Assembly: GCA_028023455.1 (NCBI GenBank)
Contig: JAQFVV010006341.1
Coordinates: 2,048,001-2,112,000, forward strand
Source of the DNA: Epiperipatus broadwayi
Lineage: Eukaryota; Onychophora; Udeonychophora; Euonychophora; Peripatidae
Direction of reading: 5' to 3'
Length of the DNA: 64,000 nucleotides
Each line of letters starts with the position of its first letter. Position 1 is the first letter of the stretch. Shown one piece after another: positions 12,801 to 22,199 of the stretch. Below the pieces are notes generated by a model that worked only from the letters and a program-made list of their open reading frames with translations, was not told the DNA's origin and made no database searches. The translations under genes were made by a program, and so were the position numbers.

Positions 12801-14008
12801 TTACGATAGCAATATTTGATTATCATCATTATATATATTAGCGTTTTTGGTTTATTTTAAAGTAATGTTTGATTTATAGCATTATATTATTTTTCTGGTG
12901 ATTGCTATATTTTAACGGATTTTTGTAAATATTGCAATGTTTGATTATGACTATATATATAGATTAGCGTTTTCGGTTTATTTTAAAGTATTTTTTAATT
13001 TTCACCTCTTTTTCTTTTCTCGCATTTTTTTTTGATAGTATCACCTTAGGCTACTTAATGTGACAGTTTTAGTATTGCAATGTTTGATTATGACTAAATA
13101 TTGTTTTTTAAAATTATAATACTGATTTAGTATATAGCGTTGATAGACCGGACTGATATTTTTAAAATAGCATTTATTATTTTTCTAGTGATCGCTATAT
13201 TTTAATGGGTTTTTGTAAATATCATTTACGATTTTTTTTTTTTTAAAATGCCTTTAACATAGGGTTAATCTTTTGAGATTTACGATTGCAATATTTGATT
13301 ATCATCACTATATATATTAGCGTTTTTGGTTTATTTTAAAGTAATGTTTGATTTGTAGCATTATATTATTTTTTCTGGTGATCGCGATATTTTAACGGAT
13401 TTTTGTAAATATTGCAATGTTTGATTATGACTAATTAGCGTTTTTGGTTTATTTTAAAGTATTTTTTAATTTTCACCTCTTTTCCCGCATTTTTTTTGAT
13501 AGTATCACCTTAGGCTATTTAATGTGACGGTTTTACTATTGCAATGTTTGATTATGACTAAATATTGTTTTTTAAAATTATAATACTGATTTAGTATATA
13601 GCGTTGATAGACCGGACTGATATTTTTAAAATAGCATTTATTATTTTTCTAGTGATCGCTATATTTTAACGGGTTTTTGTAAATATTGCAATGTTTGATT
13701 ATGACTATATATATATATAAATTAGCGTTTTTGGTTTATTTTAAAGTATTTTTTAATTTTCACCTCTTTTTCTTTTTCCGCACTTTTTTTTGATAGTATC
13801 ACCTTAGGCTATTTAATGTGATGGTTTCCCCAATTATTTTAAGTATAGTACCTTCCCAACACCTTTCTTAATTATAGTGCCTCAGGCGATTTATGTTTTA
13901 AAAAATGAGTGTTTCTAGTCGATGACATTTATCGCTTGCATATGCCAGCAGTGTTTTTGGCTGTTTTCAAATTCAAAATGGTCACTGAGCGCGTACTATA
14001 TCAGCACC
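9833..14008. mobile_element. Unit 3: full-length palindromic unit of the complex
   Basis: Only this third unit is closed on both sides by terminal blocks (plus at 9833, minus ending at 14008). Its left arm (9833 to about 11670) reads terminal block, array, S block, half palindrome. Its right arm (about 11680-14008) is the reverse complement of that order with one extra array copy. It looks like the complete element. The units at 3117 and 4936 look like copies cut at the end of the palindrome. Confidence 0.7.
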
Positions 14009-14016
14009 GTGATGAC
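14009..14016. repeat. Right target-site duplication of the complex
   Basis: GTGATGAC directly follows the inverted terminus (…CAGCACC), pairing with GTGATGAT at 3109-3116. Confidence 0.7.
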
Positions 14017-15290
14017 CACGTAAAGTCATCATCACATGTATATATTTATTAATAAAAATTAGATAAATTAGCTACTAGAAGTAATAAAGGTAAATGGATT
14101 AGCTACTAAATTTTAAAAAAAAGAAGGAAAAGAAAAAAGTTGAAATTCAAATGTCGAAATTACTATGGATTTTTGTAATAGTAAGAGAAGGGGAGGGGGG
14201 GTGCATAAAGAAATGTGTCTTTTTCTCTCTTTTAAAAAAAAATGAGTAAGTCAAATTCTTGAACGTTATTTCTATTTATTGTGGGAGAGGGGAAGGGAAT
14301 GCATAAAGAAATGTCTCTGTTCCTCTCTTGTTAAAAACTATATTGTAATAAGTTAAAATGAATTATAAACATAAATGTGGAAAATGAATTGTAAACTTTT
14401 AAATAAAAATTAAATGTAATATGTAATATAAAAACAATATGGCCGTAGGTGTGAAAGTCTGTTGGACTAATTAAATTCCTCGGACAAAGAAAATGTATAA
14501 CAAGGAAAAGCTTATAATTACAGCTAAATTAATTAAAACCTACATTCCAGCCACTAATTAAATAAACATGATGATAAGAATTGGTTGGAAATCTAAATCT
14601 TAATTAAAAATTTACAAAACCATGAACAAAAGAAAGACAGTAAGAGAATTACAATTATTATCAGTGATTACTAGTAGAGATCTTGAGGAAGCAACAGCTC
14701 AAAGAAAATGAAAGAAGTGCGCGGCTAGTGGCGTTAAAGGGACGTGGGTTCGTATTCAATCCGTCTCACCACTGACTCACAATGTAAGATCTATGCCTGA
14801 CCTGCTAGAGAGACTACCGCTTCTGTGACTGACAACTTAAAAATCTACCTACAGAATCAATAAGAAGTAAAAAAAAACGAACGAGAAATAACTTCACAAA
14901 CTGAGAGAGAAAATCAATCCAGCCGACAGTGAAGGACATACTGTCTCTACAAAAAAAGGGATGATCTCCCACTGGACAGTAAAGAGTGCTCGAAAGAAAT
15001 ACCAATGGAAATAACTACAACGAAAACCTAGGTAAAAGCATGCGTGCATTTTAATTTTTAATGTTCGTAAATAAATAAACAAGGAACAATTTTGATAAAT
15101 TTAGAACTCTACCCAATAGGACTTCAAAATAACTTTTATATTTGATCTGTTTTATTATGTTTTATTATAGCCACTTATTATATAAGTGTGTTTTTTTATT
15201 ATTGTTATCATGTATTTTTTTTATATAACAGTGAGTGTTATTAAACATATTTATTCATAAATTGTGTATACTTGCTTTATTCTCCTATCA
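14017..15290. other. AT-rich stretch without a recognisable gene
   Basis: It contains short poly-G/purine runs (about 14190 and 14290) and minus-strand frames of ~60 codons at 14814-15082 that overlap each other and show no domain. A tRNA-like patch at about 14718-14770 (GTGGGTTCGTATTCAATCC resembles a B box) is annotated separately. The left part could be the LTR whose 3' end lies near 15623, but I did not find its start. Confidence 0.5.
14710..14775 (+). repeat. Possible tRNA-derived SINE fragment
   Basis: GCGGCTAGTGGCGTTAAAGG followed about 10 bases later by GGGTTCGTATTCAATCC, which resembles an A box and a B box of RNA polymerase III promoters with a small insertion. No clover-leaf can be drawn and no second copy was aligned. 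Weak call. Confidence 0.3.
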
Positions 15291-15299
15291 CCAAGCTAC

Positions 15300-15623
15300 G
15301 ACAGGAGGGAAAACTATAATTTAGTGATTAAAGGGTAAGGCAGATTTTTAAAGGTATTCATGTGCTGCTTGTTCATGCGAATTTCCCAATTATAAAAAAT
15401 AAATAGCAAGCGCTGGACATTCGTTAAATTTGTTTGAAATAGTTTGCTTTGTTTAGCAGCCGAGGGTTCTTGATCGGGAAAAATAATGCCAAGATAATAT
15501 GTACCTATTATCTTGGGGTTCGGTCAAGGGTATAGATATGAAGTTAAATTTGTATCTGTATTAGCTCTCTGCTTGTATTGTAACGGGGTTGGTTAAATAA
15601 ATAAATAAACAATATCCATTACA
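15300..15623 (+). mobile_element. Putative 3' part of an LTR
   Basis: The sequence ends CCATTACA at 15623 and is followed directly by a primer-binding-site-like sequence, as expected at the LTR / internal boundary. It contains an inverted repeat (AAGATAATATGTACCTATTATCTT near 15491-15514) that could form a hairpin. The LTR 5' end was not located, so only the boundary is supported. Confidence 0.4.
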
Positions 15624-15966
15624 GTTGGAGGCTAAGCCGGGATATTTCGGTTAGCAAAACTGCTAATAAACAAATAAGATAATAAAGAATAAAAGTTGTA
15701 AAAAATAAATGTATAAAAAATAAGTATAAAATATAATTGAAAGTATAAATATATAAATCAAACATCCCAAATAACCGTTTCCGTTATAATTGGGGGCCAG
15801 TCCGGGATATTTCAGTTAGCAAAACTGATAGTAAACAAATAAGAATAAATAAATGAAAGGAAGAATCAAAGTTGTGAAAAAAATAAAGTATAATAAATAA
15901 GTATAAAATATAATTGAAATAAAATAAATATATAAATCAACCCCGCAAATAACCAATTCCGTTACA
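15624..15966 (+). repeat. Two tandem copies of a PBS-like leader unit
   Basis: Unit 1 (15624-15788) and unit 2 (15789-15966) share GTCCGGGATATTTC, GTTAGCAAAACTG, the AAATAAGTATAAAATATAATTGAAA stretch and the closing CCGTTAYA. Unit 2 opens with TGGGGGCCAGTCCGGGAT (15791-15808), which differs at two positions from the retroviral/gypsy primer-binding site complementary to tRNA-Pro. Unit 1 carries a more mutated version. Both follow TTACA/TTATA, the expected LTR end. It is read as the start of the internal region of a retrotransposon that has been tandemly duplicated. Confidence 0.55.
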
Positions 15967-16019
15967 ATATATATAAATAAACAGAATATTGAATGTGAGT
16001 TAATTTATAGTAATAGGAA

Positions 16020-16420
16020 GGAAAATAGTTTACTGTTTAATGCTCGAACAGGATTGTTAACAACAAGGAAATACATACATAAATGGAAAATATGGGTGAT
16101 TTAGTGTTCAAGTTATGTAAGGAAGGCATAGAAAATATTAGGCATCTGTTAATTGAATTTAAATGCCTATAAGCTGAAAGAGTATAGATAATGAAGTTGT
16201 AGGAGAATAAATATAAACAAAGTGATTATACAGAAAGTGAATTCTTGGTTTTTATGCCGGGTTTGGGAAAGATAATGGGGATTTAGATATAAAGGCCATA
16301 GAGTTGACAAAGATAATGTTGTGGAAATGGGATGCAACAGGAAAGAGAAGAATATGAGAAAAACTTAGGGTCGGGAATAGAAAGGGAACGTAAGGTGGCT
16401 AACAGGTTTCGCTGGGCATA
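16020..16420 (+). pseudogene. LINE C-terminal fragment with zinc-knuckle relic
   Basis: The plus frame reads LARTGLLTTRKYIHKWK and then DLVFKLCKEGIENIRHLLIEF. This is the shape of the C-terminal zinc-knuckle region of LINE RTs (C-x2-C...E-N/T...H-L-L-x-E-C), here with the first and last cysteines replaced. Stops follow. It may be a separate LINE copy, or the 3' part of the LINE that starts at window position 1; the two do not overlap, so this cannot be decided here. Confidence 0.5.
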
Positions 16421-16529
16421 GTAGCTGAAAGATTTCTGACTCCAAGAAACAAGAACCCATAGTGCATCACATCACTAATGTTTTAACAGCTTGTATAAAC
16501 ATTAAAAAAGGTGGTCATGTGATGTTTTT

Positions 16530-17505
16530 ATGGTATAATATAAATTATTAATAAAAAATATGAAATACGATTTTATAAAAGAAACAAACTATGAGTTACT
16601 ATCATTTAGTTGCCTCTATTATAGAGAAAATTACGTTTTCTATTAAATGTTATACCATTTTTCTGTTTCTTTAAGAGAAAGACAATGTAATGTTAGTATT
16701 TGTTTATCTTTATATATAAAGCACTACTAAGCACTAATTTATATATCGACTCACATCACAGAAACACAAGCCTTATACTTTAGTAATTACTACTAATGAA
16801 AGAGCATAAATCAGTTTACTTTAAAATGAACTATACATGTTATTTGAATTTTTAGTGATGATATTTTACAACTACAATAAAAAATTTTGATCACTTACTA
16901 ACAATAGAATCTATGATTTTAATTTTTATTGGATGATTAATACTGTCATGATTATTTTGAACATTAGGATCACTTTCAGGCAATACATTATTTAAGTTTT
17001 TAATATCTATGGTACAATTAGACAAAAATGTATACCTTATTGCAAATTTAAGACTGTAAAGGATTGTTACATTTGGAAACAGGACACTTGTTGATACTCC
17101 AGGCAGCAAACATGTGAATCTGTGTTAAAAGAAGGGCAGATGTTGAAATTAGAATTATCTTGAGGTGCAACACTGCAAAATTTTGATGATTTTTTTTTTT
17201 TTTTAAGTATTAAGCCTTTCTTGTAAGTATGACAGGAAAAAAATATTTTTTTTTTTATATTTGAATTATATATTTAAAAATAGTTTGTTCAAGTCTAAGT
17301 AATCGTAGAATTGAACATACATCAAAATGTATTTATTCATAAAATTTTGTGATGCAAGTGAACATGAAAATTTATTCATTCTTATATTATATAATTAATG
17401 ATTTTTTTTACAATCTGTTAATTTTTATATTCTATATGGAATCAATAAATATTTTTGAAATTTTTTAAGAATAATACTATTTTACACTTAAAATTTCTAC
17501 ATAGA
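16530..17505. other. AT-rich stretch, no gene seen
   Basis: No frame with recognisable content. A 72-codon minus-strand frame at 16891-17109 shows no motif. Poly-T and poly-A tracts lie near 17190-17260. Confidence 0.5.
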
Positions 17506-17509
17506 TAAA

Positions 17510-18539
17510 AAATGAAGAAGTTTGAAAGTGGCATTCAAAAAAAGAAAAAGATAGATTTGTTAAATATGCGAGTTCTAACGCTATTCAGAATACCCAAACT
17601 TTCTTAAGTACATGTGCAAAATTATTTTTAGCTTTGTCTGATTATCTCAATGTAATAAAAGATCAATTTGATGAAATCGAGACAAGAACTAAAAAGCAAC
17701 TACTTGATGTCAATTCCAATACCTTGAGGAAATGAAAAATAAGAAAAAACAACCAATTGTTAAAAATGCATTAGAATCACTATCCCCATGAGACACTTTT
17801 AAAATAAAATGACATCTTTCAGTGATTACCAAATTTGCAATAAGGAGCAAAAGTATATGATGATATTTCAAGAAAATTCTCATTTCTTTTCAATCTTAGT
17901 CAAATAAATGATTTGGGAAAAAATGTCGCATTTTTAGTCCAATTTTACCCTAAAGATTTTGATCAAAATTTGTATGAAGAAATGGGTTTTATTTCATCTT
18001 TACTTAAAAGATAATTATTCAGAAAAACAAGATGTCATTTCAAGATGCTTATAATATTATAATGCAAGATAAAGGTACAATCTGTATTTCCTAATGTTGA
18101 GGTAGCTTTTTGAGGTTTTTTTAACTCTAATGATTATGAATTGTTCAAGCGAACAATCTTTTAGCAAATTAAAATGAATTAGAAATGAATATCAAACAAC
18201 TATGATTCAAAAATGGCTCAATTCTCACACAATCCTGTTCACTGAAAATGATAAACTTTATAGTTTGTCCTTTGATAATAATGTTTCTAACTTTGTATCT
18301 GGAAAATTGCATAGACAGTGTTTTAGATTTGCTTTATTTTTAACAAATATAATGTTTATGTTAAATATATTTGTAAGTTTTTATATTATATTTTATTTAA
18401 TTTATATTGTAGATGTCTTAAAGTTAAATAATTTAATAAAGACTTTTATGTATTAATAACCTGTGTAAATAGATATGGGTGTCTTTCTTATACAATGAGG
18501 GTTAGTAAAAAAATATAAATCCAGCCCTGCTTAGAATAG
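17510..18539 (+). pseudogene. Internally deleted hAT transposon relic
   Basis: The 5' part (about 17517-17560) reads KKFESGIQKKKKIDLLNM, like the basic N-terminus of ZMYM1-like hAT transposases. About 17583-17730 gives AKLFLALSDYLNVIKDQFDEIETRTKKQLLDVNSNT. About 18090-18320 gives FPNVEVAF, MNCSSEQSFSKLKWIRNEY and MIQKWLNSHTILF, which is the hAT C-terminal dimerisation domain (cut-and-paste transposase dimer contacts) with the usual (A/S)ERSFSKLK signature. Roughly the middle of the protein, with the catalytic core, is missing or unrecognisable. The right end AAATCCAGCCCTG (18527-18539) is the inverted form of the CAGGGCTGGATTT terminus common in hAT elements. The matching left terminus was not found. 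Confidence 0.78.
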
Positions 18540-20040
18540 ATACATTTCATTAATATGAGATAGTTATAACTGCAACACCTTTCTTACAATGATATAGGGA
18601 GTATACTTCAGATCTGAATCCCAATTTAGCAAAACTACAACCTAACTACAGAGATGGCTCTTTTAGAGCCAGTCCTAATTTACTATAACAAAATCTCGAA
18701 TAAGTCCCATATAGATATAGAGATATTTAATTATTCGGCAGTAAACAAACAACTGTTTATATATTATAAACTCAACAACACAATCTAATTCACAGCAATA
18801 AGCTAAATTACATATAAATGAGCTCTATCTCGATTTAAACAATCTTTAACTTAAAATTACTTATAATTATTGCCCTCATTATTTAACACTTAGACACTTT
18901 ATTTTTTATTTTTAACCAGCTTGGAGATCTTACATTTAAAATGAAAATTACACCTTCCATTATTTTTTTAACTGACAATTTCTAAATAAAAACATTGGGT
19001 TAACATGTATGTTAAAGAAAAGTTCTTTTCAAAATGTTATCATAATCTATATATATAACAAATACAATACAAACCTTTTTTTTTTTAACCTTTCCCTCCC
19101 GGTTTTAAATGATTCATAATATAAAATATAGCTTATTAATATTAAATATAAACTAAAATAAAATTTAAAATGTTCTAAATAATTGGTTTTTTTTTTAAAA
19201 AACTTACAAAACAAGTTACTTATATAGATGTGTTTTGTTTTCGTCATGATGGCAAGTATTATTCCATAAGTGGCCATAATATCCTTTAACAATTTCCAGT
19301 TTTGAAATATGAAGTAAGCTTTGTTTGAAAATAATGTGCCAAATTCCAAATATCCAGGGTAGATTTCAGTAGTTGGCAATTTTCCTCTTTCTATCCAGTC
19401 AGCATAATGGTCTGATGTAACTTGAATAAAGTAAGAATTCAGATTGACTGCTTTAAGAAAAATTGTCTTTTTATAAGTTTTACTTCTCGTTTTTGAACAG
19501 CTGATGTGTTTTTCATAGGTTTTTGTTAATCTTGTTTTTCACACCTTAAATATTTTATTTTTAATACTTTTATGACCAGAATTTATTTTAATTACAAGGG
19601 TTTGAAAAACACTTTCATTATTTAACTGAATGAACTTGCAAAACATTCATTTTCAAATCATTTATCAAAACCAGCTTAATCTTTTTTTAACAGTTGTTTT
19701 GCAGTATATTCCATACATTTTTTTGACAAAAGAAAACCTTAACATAATTTACCGATTACACTTAAATTTAAATATATTTTTTTACAAACCTATTACATTT
19801 TTTTAATGTGATAATTAATAATTTACTTTAAGCCTTTGCATTTTGCCTATTAGTAGTAATTTTATTTATTTTTTTTAAAAAAAACAACAACTTTTGAATG
19901 CTATATTTATTAGCATCTTCACAACGATCATTTCTCAACCATATGGAAGAACATATGACTGACACTCCAAATGAATAAGACATAAATTTGAAATTGTATA
20001 TATTTTTCTCCAATGTAGAATTTTTTTTTTTATTTACTAT
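18540..20040. repeat. Dispersed repeat family R, copy A
   Basis: It aligns by eye, in order and same orientation, with 28850-31690. Shared words include TTTAAAATGAAAATT, ATCCAGGGTAGATTTCAG, TAACTTGAATAAAGT / TAGCTTGAATAAAGT, TCTATAAGTTTTA-type sequence, TTTAATTACAAG and the segment around the CCATATGGAAG / CCATGTAGAAG pair. A hairpin TGGCTCTTTTAGAGCCA lies at 18654-18670. The copy starts directly after the hAT right end. It contains the open frame described separately. Confidence 0.7.
19047..19538 (-). CDS. Long open frame in repeat family R (unknown protein or exon-like relic)
   Basis: The minus frame is open for about 163 codons between stops at 19541 and 19047, long for such AT-rich sequence. 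The central part reads KAVNLNSYFIQVTSDHYADW and then KLPTTEIYPGYLEFGTLF. It has no ATG before the middle of the frame, so either it is an exon or it has lost its start. An AG acceptor-like site (CACATCAG) near 19511 and a GTAAGT donor-like site near 19205 would fit an exon. The corresponding part of copy B (about 30280-30450) keeps KLPIAEIYPGSLELG but has stops. I do not recognise the family. It may be a relic of the repeat's own protein, or a captured exon. Confidence 0.35.
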   Translation of the reverse strand, partial: KTRLTKTYEKHISCSKTRSKTYKKTIFLKAVNLNSYFIQVTSDHYADWIERGKLPTTEIYPGYLEFGTLFSNKAYFIFQNWKLLKDIMATYGIILAIMTKTKHIYISNLFCKFFKKKTNYLEHFKFYFSLYLILISYILYYESFKTGRERLKKKRFVLYLLYI

Positions 20041-20241
20041 TTTTAATATATTTAAAATTTTATTATAATAAATATATTTATTTTACTTATAGATTCAAAT
20101 TCAGATCTTTCAAAAAATCTTAAAACAAATGGAATATTCTATACTGTATAGAAATTTGATAATAATTTCAAACAATTATAACATACTTTTTTATAAACTT
20201 AAAAAAAAAAAAAGAATTTTTTTAATTCCTAAAAACCTATA

Positions 20242-20571
20242 TAGAGTGGGCTATGAGTTTCTATACATAGGAAAAATAAACATTTTTTTATGAAAAGCCA
20301 TTTTTATTTATATAATATACTCTACATGACTGCCAGTGTTTGAAAACATACATCAATACGTGTCCGCCATAGTTGATGAGCATGTATCAGCACAGCTGGA
20401 GTTGTACTTATAATGGCATTGGTGATATGTTCCCTATGATCATTTATATTTCATATGTTTCCTGATACATCATGGTCTTCAAGTAGTCCCAAAAATAAAA
20501 ATCAAGTGGGGTGAGACCATAGCTACCAATCCAAGCACAAGGCTGTATGGAAACTTATGGCCCACCCTTAT
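20242..20571 (-). mobile_element. Short Tc1/mariner-type element with transposase C-terminal relic
   Basis: The ends are inverted repeats: left GAGTGGGCTATGAGTTTC and, on the other strand, right GGGTGGGCCATAAGTTTC, with TA at the borders. The minus strand between them reads GSYGLTPLDFYFWDYLKTMM, the C-terminal signature (…DLTPLDFFLWGYLK…) of an IS630/Tc1-type DDE transposase. It continues with ITNAIISTTPAVL in another frame. The N-terminal two thirds of the transposase are missing, so it is a MITE-like deletion derivative. Confidence 0.78.
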
Positions 20572-20589
20572 ACATAGTTAAAATTGCAT

Positions 20590-21565
20590 TATGTAAGAGC
20601 TATTATTTGTCAAAAATATTGTATGAGAAAGAGTGGAAATTCAGCCTTGAATAAATTTAAATAATGGCAACAAATTTTTATCATCACTTGTATTAAACTA
20701 TCATTCATTTTTCAACAGTTTGAGAAATTCCATCAGAAAATCTAGTTTTCTATTAACAACTTTTTTTTTTTTGGTAATTAATTAAAACAATAATGAAGCA
20801 ATTCATTTTATATGTAAAATATTGAACATAATTCATATATTATCAAGTTGAATTAAATTATTTACAAAAGATCACTGCATAAAAAAAAATTGTTTTTTTT
20901 TTTTCAGTTCACTATATCATATTTTGTTCTTATCAATCTTAATTTTCCTCTTATTAAAAACTATTATTAAATGGAAGTACTTATTGATAAAGACTCCAAC
21001 ACCAGTTGTGGGGTTGATCATCTTCAAATGTATGTATAATTGTACATTCTGATATTAGATTATTACGTATATATTTTAGTGATTTTCCACTATAAGCTAA
21101 CTGTAAGCACTTTTGATTTTAGAAAAAAAAATTTCTTAAACAAAGTATTGCTAATTTTTTTCAATGATTTACCATAAAAGAATTCCTTTAAGCAAATGAG
21201 AACATTATTAAACTTATACACTACAAGAATATACTTAAGCAAATACAAATAGTTTAGAACATAAAACTATTGCCATATAAATAAATTAACATTAAATAAT
21301 ATATCACTTCAACACAATTATTTAGTGCTATAACATTAATAGGTTAATCAATAGTCAAATTGTATATTTCCTGTCACTAATATGATTACATATTTAAACT
21401 TGTGGATTCATATATTTTACAATATGTTATTACAATATCTTAAATCTTTTCAACAAAGTGTTGATCATTATTAAATCAATATATCATTTTTACTGCAAAA
21501 TATTTTTTGCTTTTTATATAAAGTTAAAAATTACTAACAACGTTTCACATAAATTTTTTTATTTA
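20590..21565. other. AT-rich intronic or intergenic stretch, nothing recognised
   Basis: Poly-T runs and no frame of note. It may be intron upstream of the exon at 22200. Confidence 0.45.
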
Positions 21566-21570
21566 TTATA

Positions 21571-21803
21571 GTTTATAAGAGGCAAAACTCTCCATACAGA
21601 AATGCTACCCAGTGTAAGCCAGAGTAATCAATGGATGCAAGAAGTTAAATGCATAAAATCCTTATCCAGTGTCTACATCCCAGACTAGTTTCTAGCTTGT
21701 AGGCACTAGATAGAGATTTTATGCACAAACCTTCTTGCATCCATTGATTACTTTGGCTTGCATTGGGTGTCACTACTGTATGGAGAGTTTTGCCTCTTAT
21801 AAC
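21571..21803. mobile_element. Small foldback MITE-like element
   Basis: Nearly palindromic: the left arm starts TTATAAGAGGCAAAACTCTC and the right arm ends with its complement (…GAGAGTTTTGCCTCTTATAA). The arms share ATCAATGGATGCAAGAAG and extend about 88 bases each around a loop near 21660-21715. A partial second copy lies at 43448-43560. The sequence after the right arm (AACAGTTTGTGTAAGCATA through GGTGATCATGTGAT) also follows the second copy. Confidence 0.75.
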
Positions 21804-21978
21804 AGTTTGTGTAAGCATAGGGAATGGTGATCATGTGATATTATAGTTTAATTAATAGTAAAATCAGCTACATTAATTATTGATATAATTTGCTGATTAT
21901 TTCTGATAAACATTTGTAACTATTAGTAAACCATAAATGTCATGCAACTAACTGGTTATTATATGGAAACTGTAGTCT

Positions 21979-22109
21979 CACAGCTCTCTTGCTTAAACAA
22001 ACATTATCAGGAATCTAGAGTCATGGCAATACTATATTTACTGCCTGATTATAATGTTATCTTGATCACAGGTGATATTCCATTGATTTGTTTAAACATG
22101 AGAGCTGTG
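21979..22109. repeat. Interrupted inverted repeat upstream of the host exon
   Basis: CACAGCTCTCTTGCTTAAACAAA at 21979-22001 pairs with TTTGTTTAAACATGAGAGCTGTG at 22087-22109, with two mismatches and an 85-base spacer. It could be a small MITE or an RNA hairpin in the intron, 90 bases before the splice acceptor. Confidence 0.65.
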
Positions 22110-22184
22110 GTAATGTAATAACTCTCTCGCATTCTTATTTTATATATAATAATCTATATGCTATTATATTATCATTTTCATTAT

Positions 22185-22199
22185 TATTTTATTTTTTAG
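22185..22199 (+). promoter_or_regulatory. Splice acceptor of the 22200-25265 exon
   Basis: A T-rich tract (TTATTTTATTTTTTAG) ends in AG at 22198-22199. The coding frame of the exon is open from 22200, and the acceptor itself contains the in-frame TAG that closes the frame upstream. This suggests translation enters from an upstream exon in phase 0 rather than starting at the ATG at 22209. Confidence 0.65.

Larger units (their letters stand above)
3117..14008. mobile_element. 10.9-kb inverted-repeat (foldback) transposon complex, class unassigned
   Basis: The outer ends are inverted copies of one terminal block that starts GGTGCTGATATAGTACGCGC, reading inward from 3117 and, on the other strand, from 14008. 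Plus-strand copies of the same block start at 3117, 4936 and 9833; the minus-strand copy ends at 14008. Each block leads into a no-ORF AT-rich repeat array (recurring motif GTCATAATCAAACATT). Next comes a unique-looking block (about 3974, 8883 and 11153 plus; about 12107-12210 minus), then a palindrome of roughly 850 bp centred near 4500, 9400 and 11675. Units two and three are joined to the preceding palindrome by the same junction, AATCTTAAAAGTGGTGC. No transposase is encoded, so it is non-autonomous. An 8-bp target duplication plus GG termini would be compatible with several DNA transposon superfamilies, for example Merlin; I could not decide. Confidence 0.72.

Noticed and set aside
3117-14008. 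CRISPR array or centromeric satellite
   Set aside because: Repeats are long, inverted and of unequal period, with terminal inverted repeats and a target duplication; the context is eukaryotic.
16891-17109. 72-codon minus-strand frame
   Set aside because: No domain, no splice or promoter context, and AT-rich composition makes such frames common.
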